Notes: generated by a model not told the origin, from the sequence alone. Positions 1 through 9,224 are shown, counted from the first letter of the stretch. The stretch is DNA of 64,000 bases from Methylomicrobium lacus LW14 (GCF_000527095.1 NZ_AZUN01000001.1:4105501-4169500); one strand, 5' to 3'. Made by a program: numbers and translations.

Positions 1-462
1 GCCTTTGGGCGCCAGGCCGTAGAAGACTGTCGAGAAGAACACCCCGCCGCCGATGATGTAGGCCCAAACGGCAAATGCGCTCAGGCGCGGAAACGGCAGG
101 TCTCTTGCGGCCAGCATTTGGGGCAGCAACAGCACTCCGAGCGCCTCCATGGCCGGCACCGCGAACAGGAACATCATCGTGGTGCCGTGCACGGTGAAGA
201 TTTGATTGTAGAGATCTTGACTGACCAGATCATTTTCGGGTATGGCCAGCTGCGTACGCATCACCAGGGCCAAGAGGCCTGCAAGTACAAAAAAGGCGAA
301 GGCGGCGCCGAGATACAGCAAGCCCACGACGGTGTTGTTGACCGCGGTAATCCAGCGCCAGCCGCTCGGGGTCTCCCAGATGCGCAACAGCTCTTCCTTT
401 TCACCGGGCGGGCGCGGCAAGCTGTTGGGCAGTGCCGCCTGTTTTTCAGTGGTGTTGGTCAC
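1..462 (-). CDS. ctaD: cytochrome c oxidase subunit I, N-terminal part (runs off the window)
   Basis: This is the haem-copper catalytic subunit of an aa3/caa3-type terminal oxidase in the inner membrane, reducing O2 to water. The first 154 codons are visible. After a hydrophilic N-terminus comes a first membrane helix (about residues 45-70), then the HGTTMMFLFAVP segment, the conserved helix II region of subunit I that carries a haem-ligand histidine. The start is a GTG at 462, preceded by AGGGGGAG at good spacing. The ATG a few codons upstream runs into a stop at once. It is the last visible gene of the oxidase operon, 115 bp after the subunit II gene. The C-terminal part lies outside the window, so the copper and haem a3 ligands cannot be checked. 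Confidence 0.9.
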   Translation of the reverse strand, partial: MTNTTEKQAALPNSLPRPPGEKEELLRIWETPSGWRWITAVNNTVVGLLYLGAAFAFFVLAGLLALVMRTQLAIPENDLVSQDLYNQIFTVHGTTMMFLFAVPAMEALGVLLLPQMLAARDLPFPRLSAFAVWAYIIGGGVFFSTVFYGLAPKG

Positions 463-577
463 AAACTCCCCCTCATGAAATAACGTATCGCCCTGCCACG
501 GGTATAAAACACCAGCGCCGCCGTAAAGAATGACCGGCTGATCGCCAGGCTGCATTCATTAACATGCAGCATGACGA

Positions 578-1570
578 TTATTCCAAGGCGTTCAAGTAAG
601 CCGACAAGGCCTGAAGCTCGCTTTCGGAAAAGAAATCGAAAGGCGGCATCAAATTTTCGGGTTTAAGCGTCTGGTGACGGCTGATCCATTGGGCAAAGCT
701 TTTCGGTTCGTTGGGCAGGATGCCGGCGCCGAGCGATAGCCTGCCGCCGACATGTGTCAAATCCGGTCCTATCTCTCCGTTGGCCCGGCTGCCGCGAACG
801 CTATGGCAGCCCCCGCATCCGCTGGCGAAAAAAAGCCTTTCGCCCTCTTTTTCAGAAGCCGGTTTCGCACCCGACCTTTCTTTCGCAAGCCAGGCGTCAT
901 AATCGGCGGGAAGCATCGCCACGGCATAAAAAGCCATCAGCGCGTGGGCGCCGCCGCAATATTCCGCGCATTGTCCGCGCACGACGCCGGGTTTATCGGC
1001 AATTAAATGCAACTTGTTGATGCGGCCGGGAACCATATCGACCTTGCCGGCATACGCCGGCAGCCAGAAACTGTGAATCACGTCCGCTGTCGATAGCTCG
1101 AGTTCGATAGTGCGTCCTGTCGGGATATGCACTTCATTGGCACTTTCCGTCGTCTGTCCGTCGTCGTGGAGATATATCACCCGCCACCACCAACGCTCTC
1201 CAACGACAGAGATACGCACAGGATTTTCTGCGTGAACCAGATTTTCGCCCTCCCGCAACACCATAAAGCCGTAAATCAGCAGAGTGCTCAAGGTCACTAC
1301 CGGGAAAACGATCCCCCCGAGAACCACGCCTTGTTCACTGCTCAACTTCTGCCGCCAACGGCTGGGGCCGGCTATTGAAATAAAAATCAGCAGGCATATG
1401 AAAGCCGTTATCAACGCTGCGGCAATGAACATGACCCACATCAGCAGCGTAATTCGCGACGAAACCGGACCGAGGCCGGCGAATGCCGATTGCTCGCCTT
1501 CGCAACCCACCATCGCGGTTAGCGCGATGACTAAATACAGTCTCAAAAAGCCATGGCTGATTATTTTCAT
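578..1570 (-). CDS. ctaC: cytochrome c oxidase subunit II with fused C-terminal cytochrome c domain
   Basis: This is the CuA-carrying subunit that takes electrons from cytochrome c and passes them to subunit I. With the start at 1570 the order is: a lipoprotein-type signal ending at Cys23 (AMVGC); two membrane helices (about 40-62 and 82-104); a periplasmic cupredoxin domain with the CuA motif CAEYCGGAHALM near residue 200; and a fused cytochrome c domain with CGGCH near residue 251 and a distal Met near the C-terminus. The ATG at 1570 is preferred over an in-frame alternative at 1594 because it makes a 4-bp ATGA overlap with the upstream cytochrome gene, typical of coupled translation. The fused haem domain marks it as caa3-like. 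Confidence 0.93.
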   Translation of the reverse strand: MKIISHGFLRLYLVIALTAMVGCEGEQSAFAGLGPVSSRITLLMWVMFIAAALITAFICLLIFISIAGPSRWRQKLSSEQGVVLGGIVFPVVTLSTLLIYGFMVLREGENLVHAENPVRISVVGERWWWRVIYLHDDGQTTESANEVHIPTGRTIELELSTADVIHSFWLPAYAGKVDMVPGRINKLHLIADKPGVVRGQCAEYCGGAHALMAFYAVAMLPADYDAWLAKERSGAKPASEKEGERLFFASGCGGCHSVRGSRANGEIGPDLTHVGGRLSLGAGILPNEPKSFAQWISRHQTLKPENLMPPFDFFSESELQALSAYLNALE

Positions 1571-2700
1571 GGACGCGGAGACCGTTCTGTCCATGGCGGC
1601 TGATTCGCGAAGAACGAAGCCGCGGCCGCGACCTGCTGCTCGGTCATCCGCTTCGCAACGACGGCCATCATCGCGCCGTGCGGCGTCTTGTCACGGCCGC
1701 CTTGCCGCCAGATGTGCAATTGCTGCCCGATATACTGTGCTGACTGCCCGGCCAGACGAGGATAGTCCTCGCGCCCCTTCCGGCCATGGCACGCGTTGCA
1801 GGCCGGAATTTTGCGCGTGCGGTCGCCCTGTTCGGCCAGTTGACGGCCTAACTCGCTCTCATCGGCCGAGGAGGGCCGCGCGGGTTGGCGAAAAGCCGGT
1901 CTCTGAGCGGCGTAATAGGAAGCCAAACGCTCAATGTGTTCATCATCGAGATCGCCTGCTACGGGTTCCATAAAGCCGCTTTGCCTCATGTCGTCCTGAA
2001 AGTCGTGCAGCGCCCTTTTCAGATAAGCCTCCTCCTGACCTCCAATGCGCGGTATATAAGGGCTTGTCGGCGGGGCATCGGCCGTGTCGTGGCAACGGCT
2101 GCAAGCGGTCAGGTCAAATCGGGGCCGTCCGGCGCTGACGAGCTGCGCGTCGGCATAGTCTTGCGTCTTGCTATGGCCGCTTGCATAGCGGCGGTAGTCG
2201 GCCTCGGTCATTGACGGCAAGGCTTCCAGGAAGGCCACGACAGCCCAGACTTCATCGTCGCGGTTCTGACCGCTCCACGCCGGCATGCCGGTCAATTGAA
2301 GGCCATGACGCGCAATCCAGAACAGTTGCTCGCGCGTCCAGTGCGTGGCATGCCGCTGAAGATCGGGAGGATGCGGCAGCATGTGCCCAAAAATCGGATT
2401 GACCGGTTGCAGCGGCGAGCCATGGCAAATCGCGCAGGTCCCTTGAAAATGCGCCGCGCCCAGCGGCACCAGTTCGGCTGGCTCCAGCGCCGGGGGGGCG
2501 ATCGCTCTGCTGTTGAATTTAACCGAGCGCTCCTTGCCCAACTGCAGAAACGACTCAAGCCAGGCGGGATGGCCCGCGCTCGCCGCTATGTTTAAAATGC
2601 CGGAATAGGCGCCCATCAAAGCGAGGGCGATGCCTCCGGCCAAAAGACCGAGCGTCCAAAGCAGAAGGAAACGCCAATACCTTCTGACCCATTCCATCAT
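1567..2700 (-). CDS. triheme cytochrome c, membrane-anchored
   Basis: This is a 377-residue exported electron carrier. An uncleaved or signal helix spans residues 10-32, and three CxxCH haem c sites follow: CAICH (89-93), CSRCH (200-204) and CNACH (301-305). Each sits in its own class I-like cytochrome c domain, so three haems are expected. The gene overlaps its upstream and downstream neighbours by 4 bp each (ATGA), placing it firmly in the oxidase operon. It probably feeds electrons from the quinol or cytochrome pool into the CuA/cytochrome c domain of subunit II; that role is inferred from position. No bc1-type genes lie next to it. Confidence 0.88.
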   Translation of the reverse strand: MMEWVRRYWRFLLLWTLGLLAGGIALALMGAYSGILNIAASAGHPAWLESFLQLGKERSVKFNSRAIAPPALEPAELVPLGAAHFQGTCAICHGSPLQPVNPIFGHMLPHPPDLQRHATHWTREQLFWIARHGLQLTGMPAWSGQNRDDEVWAVVAFLEALPSMTEADYRRYASGHSKTQDYADAQLVSAGRPRFDLTACSRCHDTADAPPTSPYIPRIGGQEEAYLKRALHDFQDDMRQSGFMEPVAGDLDDEHIERLASYYAAQRPAFRQPARPSSADESELGRQLAEQGDRTRKIPACNACHGRKGREDYPRLAGQSAQYIGQQLHIWRQGGRDKTPHGAMMAVVAKRMTEQQVAAAASFFANQPPWTERSPRP

Positions 2701-3365
2701 GACACGTTTTCCGAAACCAATGCCGACTGAGCAACGTCACTTCGGGAATCACACAGCGACTGAAACCAACGATAAATGAGCACAATCGCAGCGAGCACAT
2801 ATGTGAGGGGACAGGCGGTGATCATCAGCAGCCCTGCCAACTGCTGGTCGGCGAGATCAGACGCCATCGCCGGGTTGGGTGCCATAGCGCCAGAAACATA
2901 AAGCACACGCGGCGCAAACGTCAGCAGGACGGCGATCAAACAAAACAGCTTAGCGGTCAACAGCAACGCGACGACCGCCCGCCATGAATGCCTGCCGTCC
3001 TGATTGAAGACGGTAAGCCAAAACCAGAGGGCAGAAAAAAACAGCGTCGCCTGCATGATGATGCTATCGCCCCCGTGCCCAGCCATCGCCAGGCCGGGCG
3101 GTGAGTGCCATGCAATAAACAAAGCGGCTTGCAGCGCGGTAGCCGCCGGCAGCGAAGTCATACTGGCAAGTTCAGTAGCAGAACGGGCCTGTTTGCGAAG
3201 CCAGCCGGCCAGCACGGGCGCTGCGATTGTCATCAGCGCGATATGGGTAATCATCCTGCATGATTGTTGGCCGCGGATTTCGTCGTGGTAAAGCGGCAAA
3301 AATGCCAATGCCGCCAACACCGACAATTCCGCAAACGTCAATAAATTTAGAGGTCTAACTCGCAT
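2697..3365 (-). CDS. CtaG/caa3-type oxidase assembly membrane protein
   Basis: This is a 222-residue polytopic inner-membrane protein with about six hydrophobic helices and the MITHIALMTIAAPVL stretch (about 38-52), typical of the caa3_CtaG family. A second conserved stretch (DLADQQLAGLLM) lies near residues 170-181. The family assists assembly of copper-containing oxidases and is not related to the Cox11-type CtaG. It is the first gene of the operon and overlaps the cytochrome gene by 4 bp. The predicted promoter must lie in the 3366-3589 interval. Confidence 0.82.
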   Translation of the reverse strand: MRVRPLNLLTFAELSVLAALAFLPLYHDEIRGQQSCRMITHIALMTIAAPVLAGWLRKQARSATELASMTSLPAATALQAALFIAWHSPPGLAMAGHGGDSIIMQATLFFSALWFWLTVFNQDGRHSWRAVVALLLTAKLFCLIAVLLTFAPRVLYVSGAMAPNPAMASDLADQQLAGLLMITACPLTYVLAAIVLIYRWFQSLCDSRSDVAQSALVSENVS

Positions 3366-3589
3366 TCGCCGTTCTCCATCTAAAATATTTTCGCCTCTTA
3401 GAGGATGCGCCGGTTTTTCAAGGCCGTCTGTTAACAGAGACTCGACATCATTTCTAAAAGGCTCGAAGGCAGAGCGCTAGAATAATCGACAATCGCTGCA
3501 CTCTTTTTGTCGAAGTAAATTGGATAAAGTTCATCGGACTGAAAAAAAGCCCTAGCTATACAACCGCTCGCAAACCCGATAGGCCATGC
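3366..3589. other. intergenic region, probable promoter of the oxidase operon
   Basis: This AT-richer gap separates the 3' end of the nitroreductase-like gene from the oxidase operon; both are on the minus strand. It contains no convincing ORF. The promoter of the oxidase operon should be here, but no clear operator or -35/-10 pair could be assigned by eye. Confidence 0.4.
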
Positions 3590-4894
3590 CTAGTCATCTG
3601 GCTTATCCGTATTTCCATGCCAACGCGCCATGTGCTCGGCGTGGGTTTGCAGGTAAGCACCGGCTTGGAAATGATGGTCGTAGAACTCCAGATCAAGGTG
3701 ATGAGCCTGGAGATACGTCAAACAAAAAATACTCGGGACGGTGCCGGGAAATTTACCGAAGCGGTCGTAGATATATTGCGCTTGCAGTGCGACGCAGGCC
3801 TTGAATTCTTCGCTATGCACCTGTGCGCTACCGCGTATCTTCGCGCTTTCTTTCCACGGCCCGGGGGTATTCGGGTTATACGGCCCGCCCGGACCGAACT
3901 TCCGCAGGGCGATAGCTTCCATGGCAGCGCGCATATCGGCATAATGCGGCGGGCAATAGCCTTCAAACACGCCGGAAAGCCCCGTCGGGTTGGGGATGGA
4001 CCAGCGCGCATCGGTATCATAGCGAAAACCCAGTCCTGGCACACTCGGGTCGCCGCTGGCGCCCAGCACAGCATGCCGGTCAATCCCGTCAAACATCCAA
4101 CCGCCCAGGCCCATCGCCTGCAGCATCAGCATACCGGCAAAACAGGCAATGGATAGCTCCGCCGTCAGTTCGGTCAGCGCGTACTGCTCGATGAAAGTGA
4201 GCGGGAAAGGCTTGTCCGTATTAACAAGCCGGGGAAAGCGCTCCAGTCCGTCAATGGCCTGCCGGTTCACATCGTCATAGAGGCAATAGCCGTTCTGCAC
4301 CAGAAAGCAAAGCATCAGGAGCAGGTGCTGCGCGACGTCGCCTACCGGAATGACCAGCGTGCTGCCGGGGAGGTTCGCGCACCAGGTGTTGTGCCCCTCC
4401 ATGAACGGCTCCTCCGCCGGAATGTAAAGACGCCCCGTCGCCAGTTTGCGGATGCGCTTCTTATGGGCCATAAGGAGGGATTCCAGGTCGAACGGTTCAT
4501 CCGCTTCGCGCACTACCAGTGCGGGTGCATCGCGGGTGGCAAAGAAATAGACGCCGTCGTCATCGGTAAAGAAAACTTCGCTCGTGTGAGAACCCGCAGA
4601 CGATGGAAAGGTCCTGCCGCCGGCGGCAGCGGAGTAGTTCGAGAGATGCGGCGCGTAGCGGGCATGGCGCGTGATCATGTAATGCCAGCCGGTGTTGCCC
4701 GCCGCTGCGGTCAGCACCATCATCTGTTCCAGCTCGCTGAGCGGCATCGGATCATGGCGTGAAGCGAACGCGAGCGGCCCATCAGGAATGGAGGCGCCGA
4801 GCGAGAAGCGGCGAGCCCGCCGTCCATACAGGGCTTCAAACAAAGAGAAATCTAAGGCCGTATTGACGCCCGGCGGAAATGCTCTTGTTTCCAT
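3590..4894 (-). CDS. nitroreductase-like protein of unknown substrate
   Basis: This 434-residue cytoplasmic protein has no signal peptide or membrane segment. The N-terminal LYGRRARRFSLG motif, the following LSELEQMMVLTAAAGNTGW helix and the later LMLQAMGLGGWMF segment resemble the FMN-binding frame of the nitroreductase/SagB-type fold. The protein is about twice the length of simple nitroreductases, and the C-terminal half (GPGGPYNPNTPGPW, several His/Tyr-rich stretches) is unfamiliar. The start has an AGGAGG ribosome site 7 bp upstream. It sits between the oxidase operon and an FAD oxidoreductase, which suggests a redox role. The family call is tentative. Confidence 0.6.
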   Translation of the reverse strand: METRAFPPGVNTALDFSLFEALYGRRARRFSLGASIPDGPLAFASRHDPMPLSELEQMMVLTAAAGNTGWHYMITRHARYAPHLSNYSAAAGGRTFPSSAGSHTSEVFFTDDDGVYFFATRDAPALVVREADEPFDLESLLMAHKKRIRKLATGRLYIPAEEPFMEGHNTWCANLPGSTLVIPVGDVAQHLLLMLCFLVQNGYCLYDDVNRQAIDGLERFPRLVNTDKPFPLTFIEQYALTELTAELSIACFAGMLMLQAMGLGGWMFDGIDRHAVLGASGDPSVPGLGFRYDTDARWSIPNPTGLSGVFEGYCPPHYADMRAAMEAIALRKFGPGGPYNPNTPGPWKESAKIRGSAQVHSEEFKACVALQAQYIYDRFGKFPGTVPSIFCLTYLQAHHLDLEFYDHHFQAGAYLQTHAEHMARWHGNTDKPDD

Positions 4895-5015
4895 GGTTAA
4901 CCTCCTGCGTTTCTAGAGTAGCGAAGCAGGCTTCTCAGGTGGTAAGGCGAATCAAAGCAGGCCGTTGAGTCATGATGCAGGAGTTGGAAACATCACTATG
5001 CATTGGCATGATTTA

Positions 5016-6206
5016 TCAAGACAACAATCTTCCCTTCAGATCTGCAGGGGTGAACGGTCCCGGTTCGGCGATCAGCGCGCGAGCCGCGTCCACGCGTTCC
5101 CAAACGTTCCATAACAACACGCCCCGCACCCGATTATTCTGCAGATAATAGATCACGCCTTTTTTATAAGGCTCGACCCAATCTTCCATCGTTTCCAAGC
5201 GGGAATCGGTCTTGCCGACGGCTTCATAGCCCAGTTCAAATAGATCGGAGTAAAAATAAGGCAGATGATGATAAGGCTGCGCGTCACCGGTCATGTTCCG
5301 GCCGGCGCATTTGCCCATGGTCAGGGCATTGTCCTCGTGTTCCGCCCGCATGCGGATAGCTAAACTGGGGTTGTAGAAGCTGGCGACATCGCCGGCCGCG
5401 AAAATATCCAGGTTTTCCGTACGTAACAGCTCGTCCACGACGATGCCGTTATCGACAGCCAATCCAGCCTGTTCGAGCAAGCGGACATTGGGCTTAATAC
5501 CGATCCCGGCCACCACCGCATCCGCTTCGATGCGGCTTTCAGCCCCATCGGCACCGTGGGCATCCAGGAATAAGCGGCCCTGTTTGCGAGCCAGCCCAGT
5601 GACCTTTTGGCGGGGCAAGACTTCGACCCCCTTGGCGCGGTAATAGCCGTTCAGGAACTGATTCAGTCCGTGTGGAAACAGGGCCGCGCCTATCCCTTCT
5701 TCGGGAAAGAGCATCACCACTTGTTTGCCGTTCATGGCCAGCGCCGCGGCGATTTCCGAACCAATGAAGCCGCCGCCGATCACGGCAAAACGCTGCTTTT
5801 GTTCGCTCAGGGCACGAAGTTTCTGATAATCATCCAGGTCGCGGAAATAAATGATCTCATCACCGCCGAATGGAAGTTTTACGGGATCTCCGCCGGTCGC
5901 AATGAGCAGTTTCTCATAGTGGTAGCTGTCTCCCTGATCATCGATGACAGTTTTATCCGCGGGTGCCAGGGTTTGCACGTAGTGTCCCAAATGCAAGGTT
6001 ACCTTCAGCTCGTCTAGCGGATACCAGATTTTTTCGATCGGCTTTCCCTGCCATAAGCCTTTGGAAAGAGGCGGGCGTTTATAGGGGGCATGGGATTCCG
6101 CGCTGATCAGGCCTATGGAGCCATCCGAATCGACGGCTCGAATGCCACTGATCGCGGCGTATGCCGTCATGCCGCCACCAATGATAAGATATCGATAGTT
6201 TGACAT
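5016..6206 (-). CDS. FAD-dependent NAD(P)H oxidoreductase (ferredoxin-reductase/AIF-like)
   Basis: This is a 396-residue soluble flavoprotein of the pyridine nucleotide-disulphide oxidoreductase superfamily. An FAD-binding GGGMTAYAA loop lies at the N-terminus (about 9-17) and an NAD(P)H-binding GGGFIGSE loop at about 143-150. The IFAAGDVASFYNP motif that closes the FAD site is at about 285-297. PYKRPPLSK near residue 41 is typical of rubredoxin/ferredoxin reductases of ring-hydroxylating systems and of AIF-like proteins. No ferredoxin or rubredoxin gene lies beside it, so the partner is unknown. Start: ATG at 6206 with a strong GAGGAGGGG site. Confidence 0.88.
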   Translation of the reverse strand: MSNYRYLIIGGGMTAYAAISGIRAVDSDGSIGLISAESHAPYKRPPLSKGLWQGKPIEKIWYPLDELKVTLHLGHYVQTLAPADKTVIDDQGDSYHYEKLLIATGGDPVKLPFGGDEIIYFRDLDDYQKLRALSEQKQRFAVIGGGFIGSEIAAALAMNGKQVVMLFPEEGIGAALFPHGLNQFLNGYYRAKGVEVLPRQKVTGLARKQGRLFLDAHGADGAESRIEADAVVAGIGIKPNVRLLEQAGLAVDNGIVVDELLRTENLDIFAAGDVASFYNPSLAIRMRAEHEDNALTMGKCAGRNMTGDAQPYHHLPYFYSDLFELGYEAVGKTDSRLETMEDWVEPYKKGVIYYLQNNRVRGVLLWNVWERVDAARALIAEPGPFTPADLKGRLLS

Positions 6207-6373
6207 TTTCCCCTCCTCATAGATTAAAGACAGTCACTCCGAAGAGGCTTCCAGATATTCTAATGAGACTGGGCAATTTACGAGCGGTTCCTCGACAGCA
6301 ATGTTCCGGAATGAGTGATACGGCTTATTGACTAGCGCATGTCATTGGAACCTATAACTTTGCCAAAACGTTA

Positions 6374-6398
6374 CGGACGGGTTTACAAAACCCGTCCG
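6374..6398 (-). terminator. hairpin after the DUF1348 gene
   Basis: This is a perfect 11-bp inverted repeat (cggacgggttt / aaacccgtccg) with a 3-nt loop, about 35 bp downstream of the minus-strand stop at 6433. On the minus strand it is followed by only a short T-containing run, so it is a plausible rather than strong intrinsic terminator. Confidence 0.5.
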
Positions 6399-6432
6399 GC
6401 CGGAAGGTTATTTCGCTTTGACCTGCGGCCTG

Positions 6433-6912
6433 CTAAAGCCCGAGGTCGCTCAGTCCCGGATGATCGTCGGGGCGGCGGCCCTGAGGCCAATGAAACTTGC
6501 GTTCGGATTCCTGAATCGGCAAGTCGTTGATGCTGGCGTAGCGGCGGTGCATCAGGCCGTTTTCGTCGAACTCCCAGTTCTCGTTGCCGTAGGAGCGGAA
6601 CCAGTCGCTGTTCTGGTTATGCCATTCATAGGCAAAGCGGACCGCGATCCGGTTGCCGTCAAACGCCCATAATTCCTTGATCAAGCGGTATTCCCGCTCG
6701 GTCTGCCATTTGCGCGTCAGAAACTCGATGATCTGCTCGCGGCCGGCCGGGAATTCGGCGCGGTTGCGCCACTGGCTGTCTACGGTATAGGCCAGGGCGA
6801 CGCGTTCAGGATCGCGGTTGTTCCAGGCGTCTTCCGCCATGCGAACTTTTTGCGCGGCGGTTTCGCGGTTGAACGGGGGAAATGGTGGACGCGGTTGATG
6901 GACTGTAGTCAT
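6433..6912 (-). CDS. DUF1348 / NTF2-like family protein
   Basis: This 159-residue soluble protein has the features of the DUF1348 group of the NTF2/SnoaL-like fold: the AEDAWNNRDPERVALAYT opening helix, the EFLTRKWQ helix, FAYEWHNQNSDWFRSYGNENW, and a final MHRRYASINDLPI strand. The fold forms a cone-shaped pocket used by various small enzymes; no enzyme activity is established for this group. Start: ATG at 6912 with AGGAGT 6-7 bp upstream. It is a single gene, separated from its neighbours by about 200 bp on either side. Confidence 0.85.
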   Translation of the reverse strand: MTTVHQPRPPFPPFNRETAAQKVRMAEDAWNNRDPERVALAYTVDSQWRNRAEFPAGREQIIEFLTRKWQTEREYRLIKELWAFDGNRIAVRFAYEWHNQNSDWFRSYGNENWEFDENGLMHRRYASINDLPIQESERKFHWPQGRRPDDHPGLSDLGL

Positions 6913-7108
6913 GAAATACTCCTAAATGATCAATTAGAAAGATCCACTGTATTCTCCTCTCATTCGTAAGAGACAATCAATAGCTTCAATCCGGTTGTCC
7001 GTTCAGGCGACGACAGGGGATATTCCAAACAAAACCTATTGAAGCCTGCTTGTACGGCAATCCATCCAATGAAGCATTACCGTTAGCTTTCCAAGGCTTG
7101 CCAAGTCC

Positions 7109-7519
7109 TTATTGTTCCACCGTCACAAACGCCAGTTTGGTGATGCCTGCATGTTGCGCGGCGGCCATCACTTCCGCGACTTTCGAGTAGATGACGCCCT
7201 GGTCGGCGTACAGATGCACCGCTGTTTCCGGATTGTTTTTGAGTTCTTCGGCCAACGCGGCTTCCAGCGCCGGCAGGTCGGCGAGTGGGTTTTTGTTCAG
7301 CGTGACCAGGCCTTGCGCGTCGATGCCGAGCTGCAGCGGCTGGTCTTTGACGTCCGGCGTCGTCTCCGCCGTTTTCGGCAGGTTGACCTTGACCGATTGC
7401 GTTAAGAGCGGCGCGGTGACCAATAAAATGATCACCAGCACCAGCATCACGTCGACCAGCGGCGTGACGTTGATTTCGCTGACCGCGTCCTGATCTTCCG
7501 ATTGAGTATTGAAGGCCAT
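7109..7519 (-). CDS. exbD: ExbD biopolymer transport protein
   Basis: This 136-residue inner-membrane protein carries one N-terminal transmembrane helix directly after the hallmark SEINVTPLVDVMLVLVIILL, including the pore aspartate, and a periplasmic C-terminal domain. With ExbB it forms the proton-driven motor that energises TonB. It lies 6 bp downstream of exbB, the last gene of tonB-exbB-exbD. Confidence 0.93.
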   Translation of the reverse strand: MAFNTQSEDQDAVSEINVTPLVDVMLVLVIILLVTAPLLTQSVKVNLPKTAETTPDVKDQPLQLGIDAQGLVTLNKNPLADLPALEAALAEELKNNPETAVHLYADQGVIYSKVAEVMAAAQHAGITKLAFVTVEQ

Positions 7520-7525
7520 GGCGCG

Positions 7526-8188
7526 TTATCCTTGTTTGTTGTCGGTGTTGAATACCAGATGCAGAAAGCTGCCGGCGAAATGGTCCAGTTCCAGGCGGTG
7601 ATTTTTGACGCGGCGCAGGAAAAAGTTATATGCGAGCACCGCCGGCACTGCGACCGCAATGCCGACCGCGGTTGCGATCAAGGCATCGCCGATGGGGCCG
7701 GCCACCACGTCGAGGCTGGCCGAGCCGCTTTGGCTGATTTCATGCAATGCATGCATGATGCCGAGCACGGTGCCGAACAGGCCGACGAAAGGTGCGGTGC
7801 TGCCGATGCTGGCGAGCAGGGTGAGGCCGCTTTCCAGCGTGCGCTGTTCTTCCTGGGTCTGTACTCTCAGCGTCTGGCCGAGTAATTCTTCCGGCGAGCC
7901 GTGGAATTTAATGGCCTGGCCGGAGGTGGCGTGCATTTCGTTCAGCCAGCCGAAACCGTGTTGGGCGATCCGTGCCTGGGGGCCGCGTGCGGTGAATAGG
8001 GGCAGGGATTCGGCGCTACTGATATCGGGCGCATCCCAAAATGCGCTGGCGAAGCGTCGGTTATCGATGCCGTTGCGGGCGAACTGCCAGGTTTTGAATA
8101 CGATCAGCGACCAGGTGGCGATAGAAAAAGCCAGCAAGGCGTAGAGGGTTCCGTCGACGATCACGGTAGGGGGGATGTGGAATGGCAC
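7526..8188 (-). CDS. exbB: ExbB/MotA-TolQ-family proton channel protein
   Basis: This 220-residue membrane protein has three hydrophobic segments: residues about 10-30, then a pair in the GSTAPFVGLFGTVLGIMHA and PIGDALIATAVGIAVAVPAVLAYN regions, which are the conserved MotA/TolQ/ExbB signatures. It forms the pentameric scaffold around ExbD in the TonB energising complex. It lies 15 bp after tonB and just before exbD, in one operon. TolQ is the main alternative, but the linked tonB gene favours ExbB. Confidence 0.92.
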   Translation of the reverse strand: MPFHIPPTVIVDGTLYALLAFSIATWSLIVFKTWQFARNGIDNRRFASAFWDAPDISSAESLPLFTARGPQARIAQHGFGWLNEMHATSGQAIKFHGSPEELLGQTLRVQTQEEQRTLESGLTLLASIGSTAPFVGLFGTVLGIMHALHEISQSGSASLDVVAGPIGDALIATAVGIAVAVPAVLAYNFFLRRVKNHRLELDHFAGSFLHLVFNTDNKQG

Positions 8189-8203
8189 TGATGTCTCCTG
8201 CTA

Positions 8204-8998
8204 TCAATTGTTTAAGGTGAAAATAATCGGTACGATCACCGAACTGGCGACCGCGGTGCTGCCGCGCATCGCCGGAATGAATTTCCATTTTTCGACCGCG
8301 GCGACCGCCGATTCGTCGAGGATGTCATGGCCGCTGCTGCGATGGACCGCGACGCTTTCGCTGAGGCCTTCGGCGGAGACCTGCACCTTCAGCAAGACCT
8401 TACCTTCCCAGTGCCGGTTGCGCGCCAGGCGCGGATACTCGGGCTTGGGGTTGAAGCCGTAATTGGCGCGGAAATTTGCTTCGGTAAAGGTTTCCGCAGG
8501 CGGCGCTGTGGTTTTGGCCGGTGGGGACGGCGGCGCGGGCGGTGACGGCGTGGTCTCCGGCTCTGCGGCCTGGGTTTCCGCGGCTTTAGGCAAGGCCACC
8601 GCATCTTTCGACACGGGTTTGGGCGGCTTGCGCACGTCCGGCTTCTTCTTGGCGACGGGTTTTTTCTTTGGCTTCGGTTTGGGAGGCTCGGGCGGTTTCG
8701 GCGGCGCCGGCGGGGCGACATGGGTTTCCTGTTTCGGCGCGGCGACGAGCGATACTTCCATCATCAGCGGTTTGGCCTGGGCGATCGGCTCGGACGGCGC
8801 AAACAACCAGAGCAGCACCAATAGATGCAGCAGCAAAACGGTCAGGACGATCTCGCCCAGCAGATAGCCGGGCCGTTTTTCAAGGCGCAGCGCATGGAGC
8901 AGCGCCTGCCATGAAGAAAACGGATGGGTTGACGTGCCGCCCGGATAAGCGAAATCCGGCGCGCGCGTCCCTCCCTCCCGGAAATTGAAAAAATGCAT
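8204..8998 (-). CDS. tonB: TonB energy transducer
   Basis: This 264-residue protein spans the periplasm and drives TonB-dependent outer-membrane receptors. The layout is a cytoplasmic N-terminus of about 45 residues, longer than in the E. coli protein; one membrane helix (about 46-66); a Pro/Lys-rich linker (PPAPPKPPEPPKPKPKKK and further PP repeats, about 95-165); and a C-terminal TonB domain with YPRLARNRHWEGKVLLKVQV. It is the first gene of tonB-exbB-exbD. No receptor gene or Fur-type operator was recognised beside it. Confidence 0.92.
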   Translation of the reverse strand: MHFFNFREGGTRAPDFAYPGGTSTHPFSSWQALLHALRLEKRPGYLLGEIVLTVLLLHLLVLLWLFAPSEPIAQAKPLMMEVSLVAAPKQETHVAPPAPPKPPEPPKPKPKKKPVAKKKPDVRKPPKPVSKDAVALPKAAETQAAEPETTPSPPAPPSPPAKTTAPPAETFTEANFRANYGFNPKPEYPRLARNRHWEGKVLLKVQVSAEGLSESVAVHRSSGHDILDESAVAAVEKWKFIPAMRGSTAVASSVIVPIIFTLNN

Positions 8999-9143
8999 AA
9001 TGTTACCTTATCGTCATGAAGCCGTTTGAGCGGCGCGGGGTGTGACGCAGATGATGGGCAAATTCCCAATAAATCGGCCGGGAATCCGCCAAACTCAACG
9101 CGCAAAAAACCGTGCTCAGTTCCCGAGCCGACTCTATCCCCTA

Positions 9144-9193
9144 TAAGACGATTCAGAATAAAAAAACCCCATCCTGCGGAGAAAAAAAATGCG
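9144..9193. repeat. dispersed intergenic repeat, copy 1
   Basis: About 50 bp read taagacg-A-ttcagaat-A-aaaaaacccca, then a short G/C-rich part, then an A-run and tgc. A very similar block is at 11457-11503. Both lie in gene-free DNA. The A-run / GC core / A-run layout could act as a weak minus-strand terminator. Confidence 0.6.
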
Positions 9194-9224
9194 GCATTTG
9201 CCGCTGTCGCCCGCAAAAGCGGCG

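Noticed and set aside
118..483. Plus-strand ORF at the left edge
   Set aside because: It is the antisense shadow of the oxidase subunit I gene, whose membrane-helix coding sequence is clear on the minus strand.
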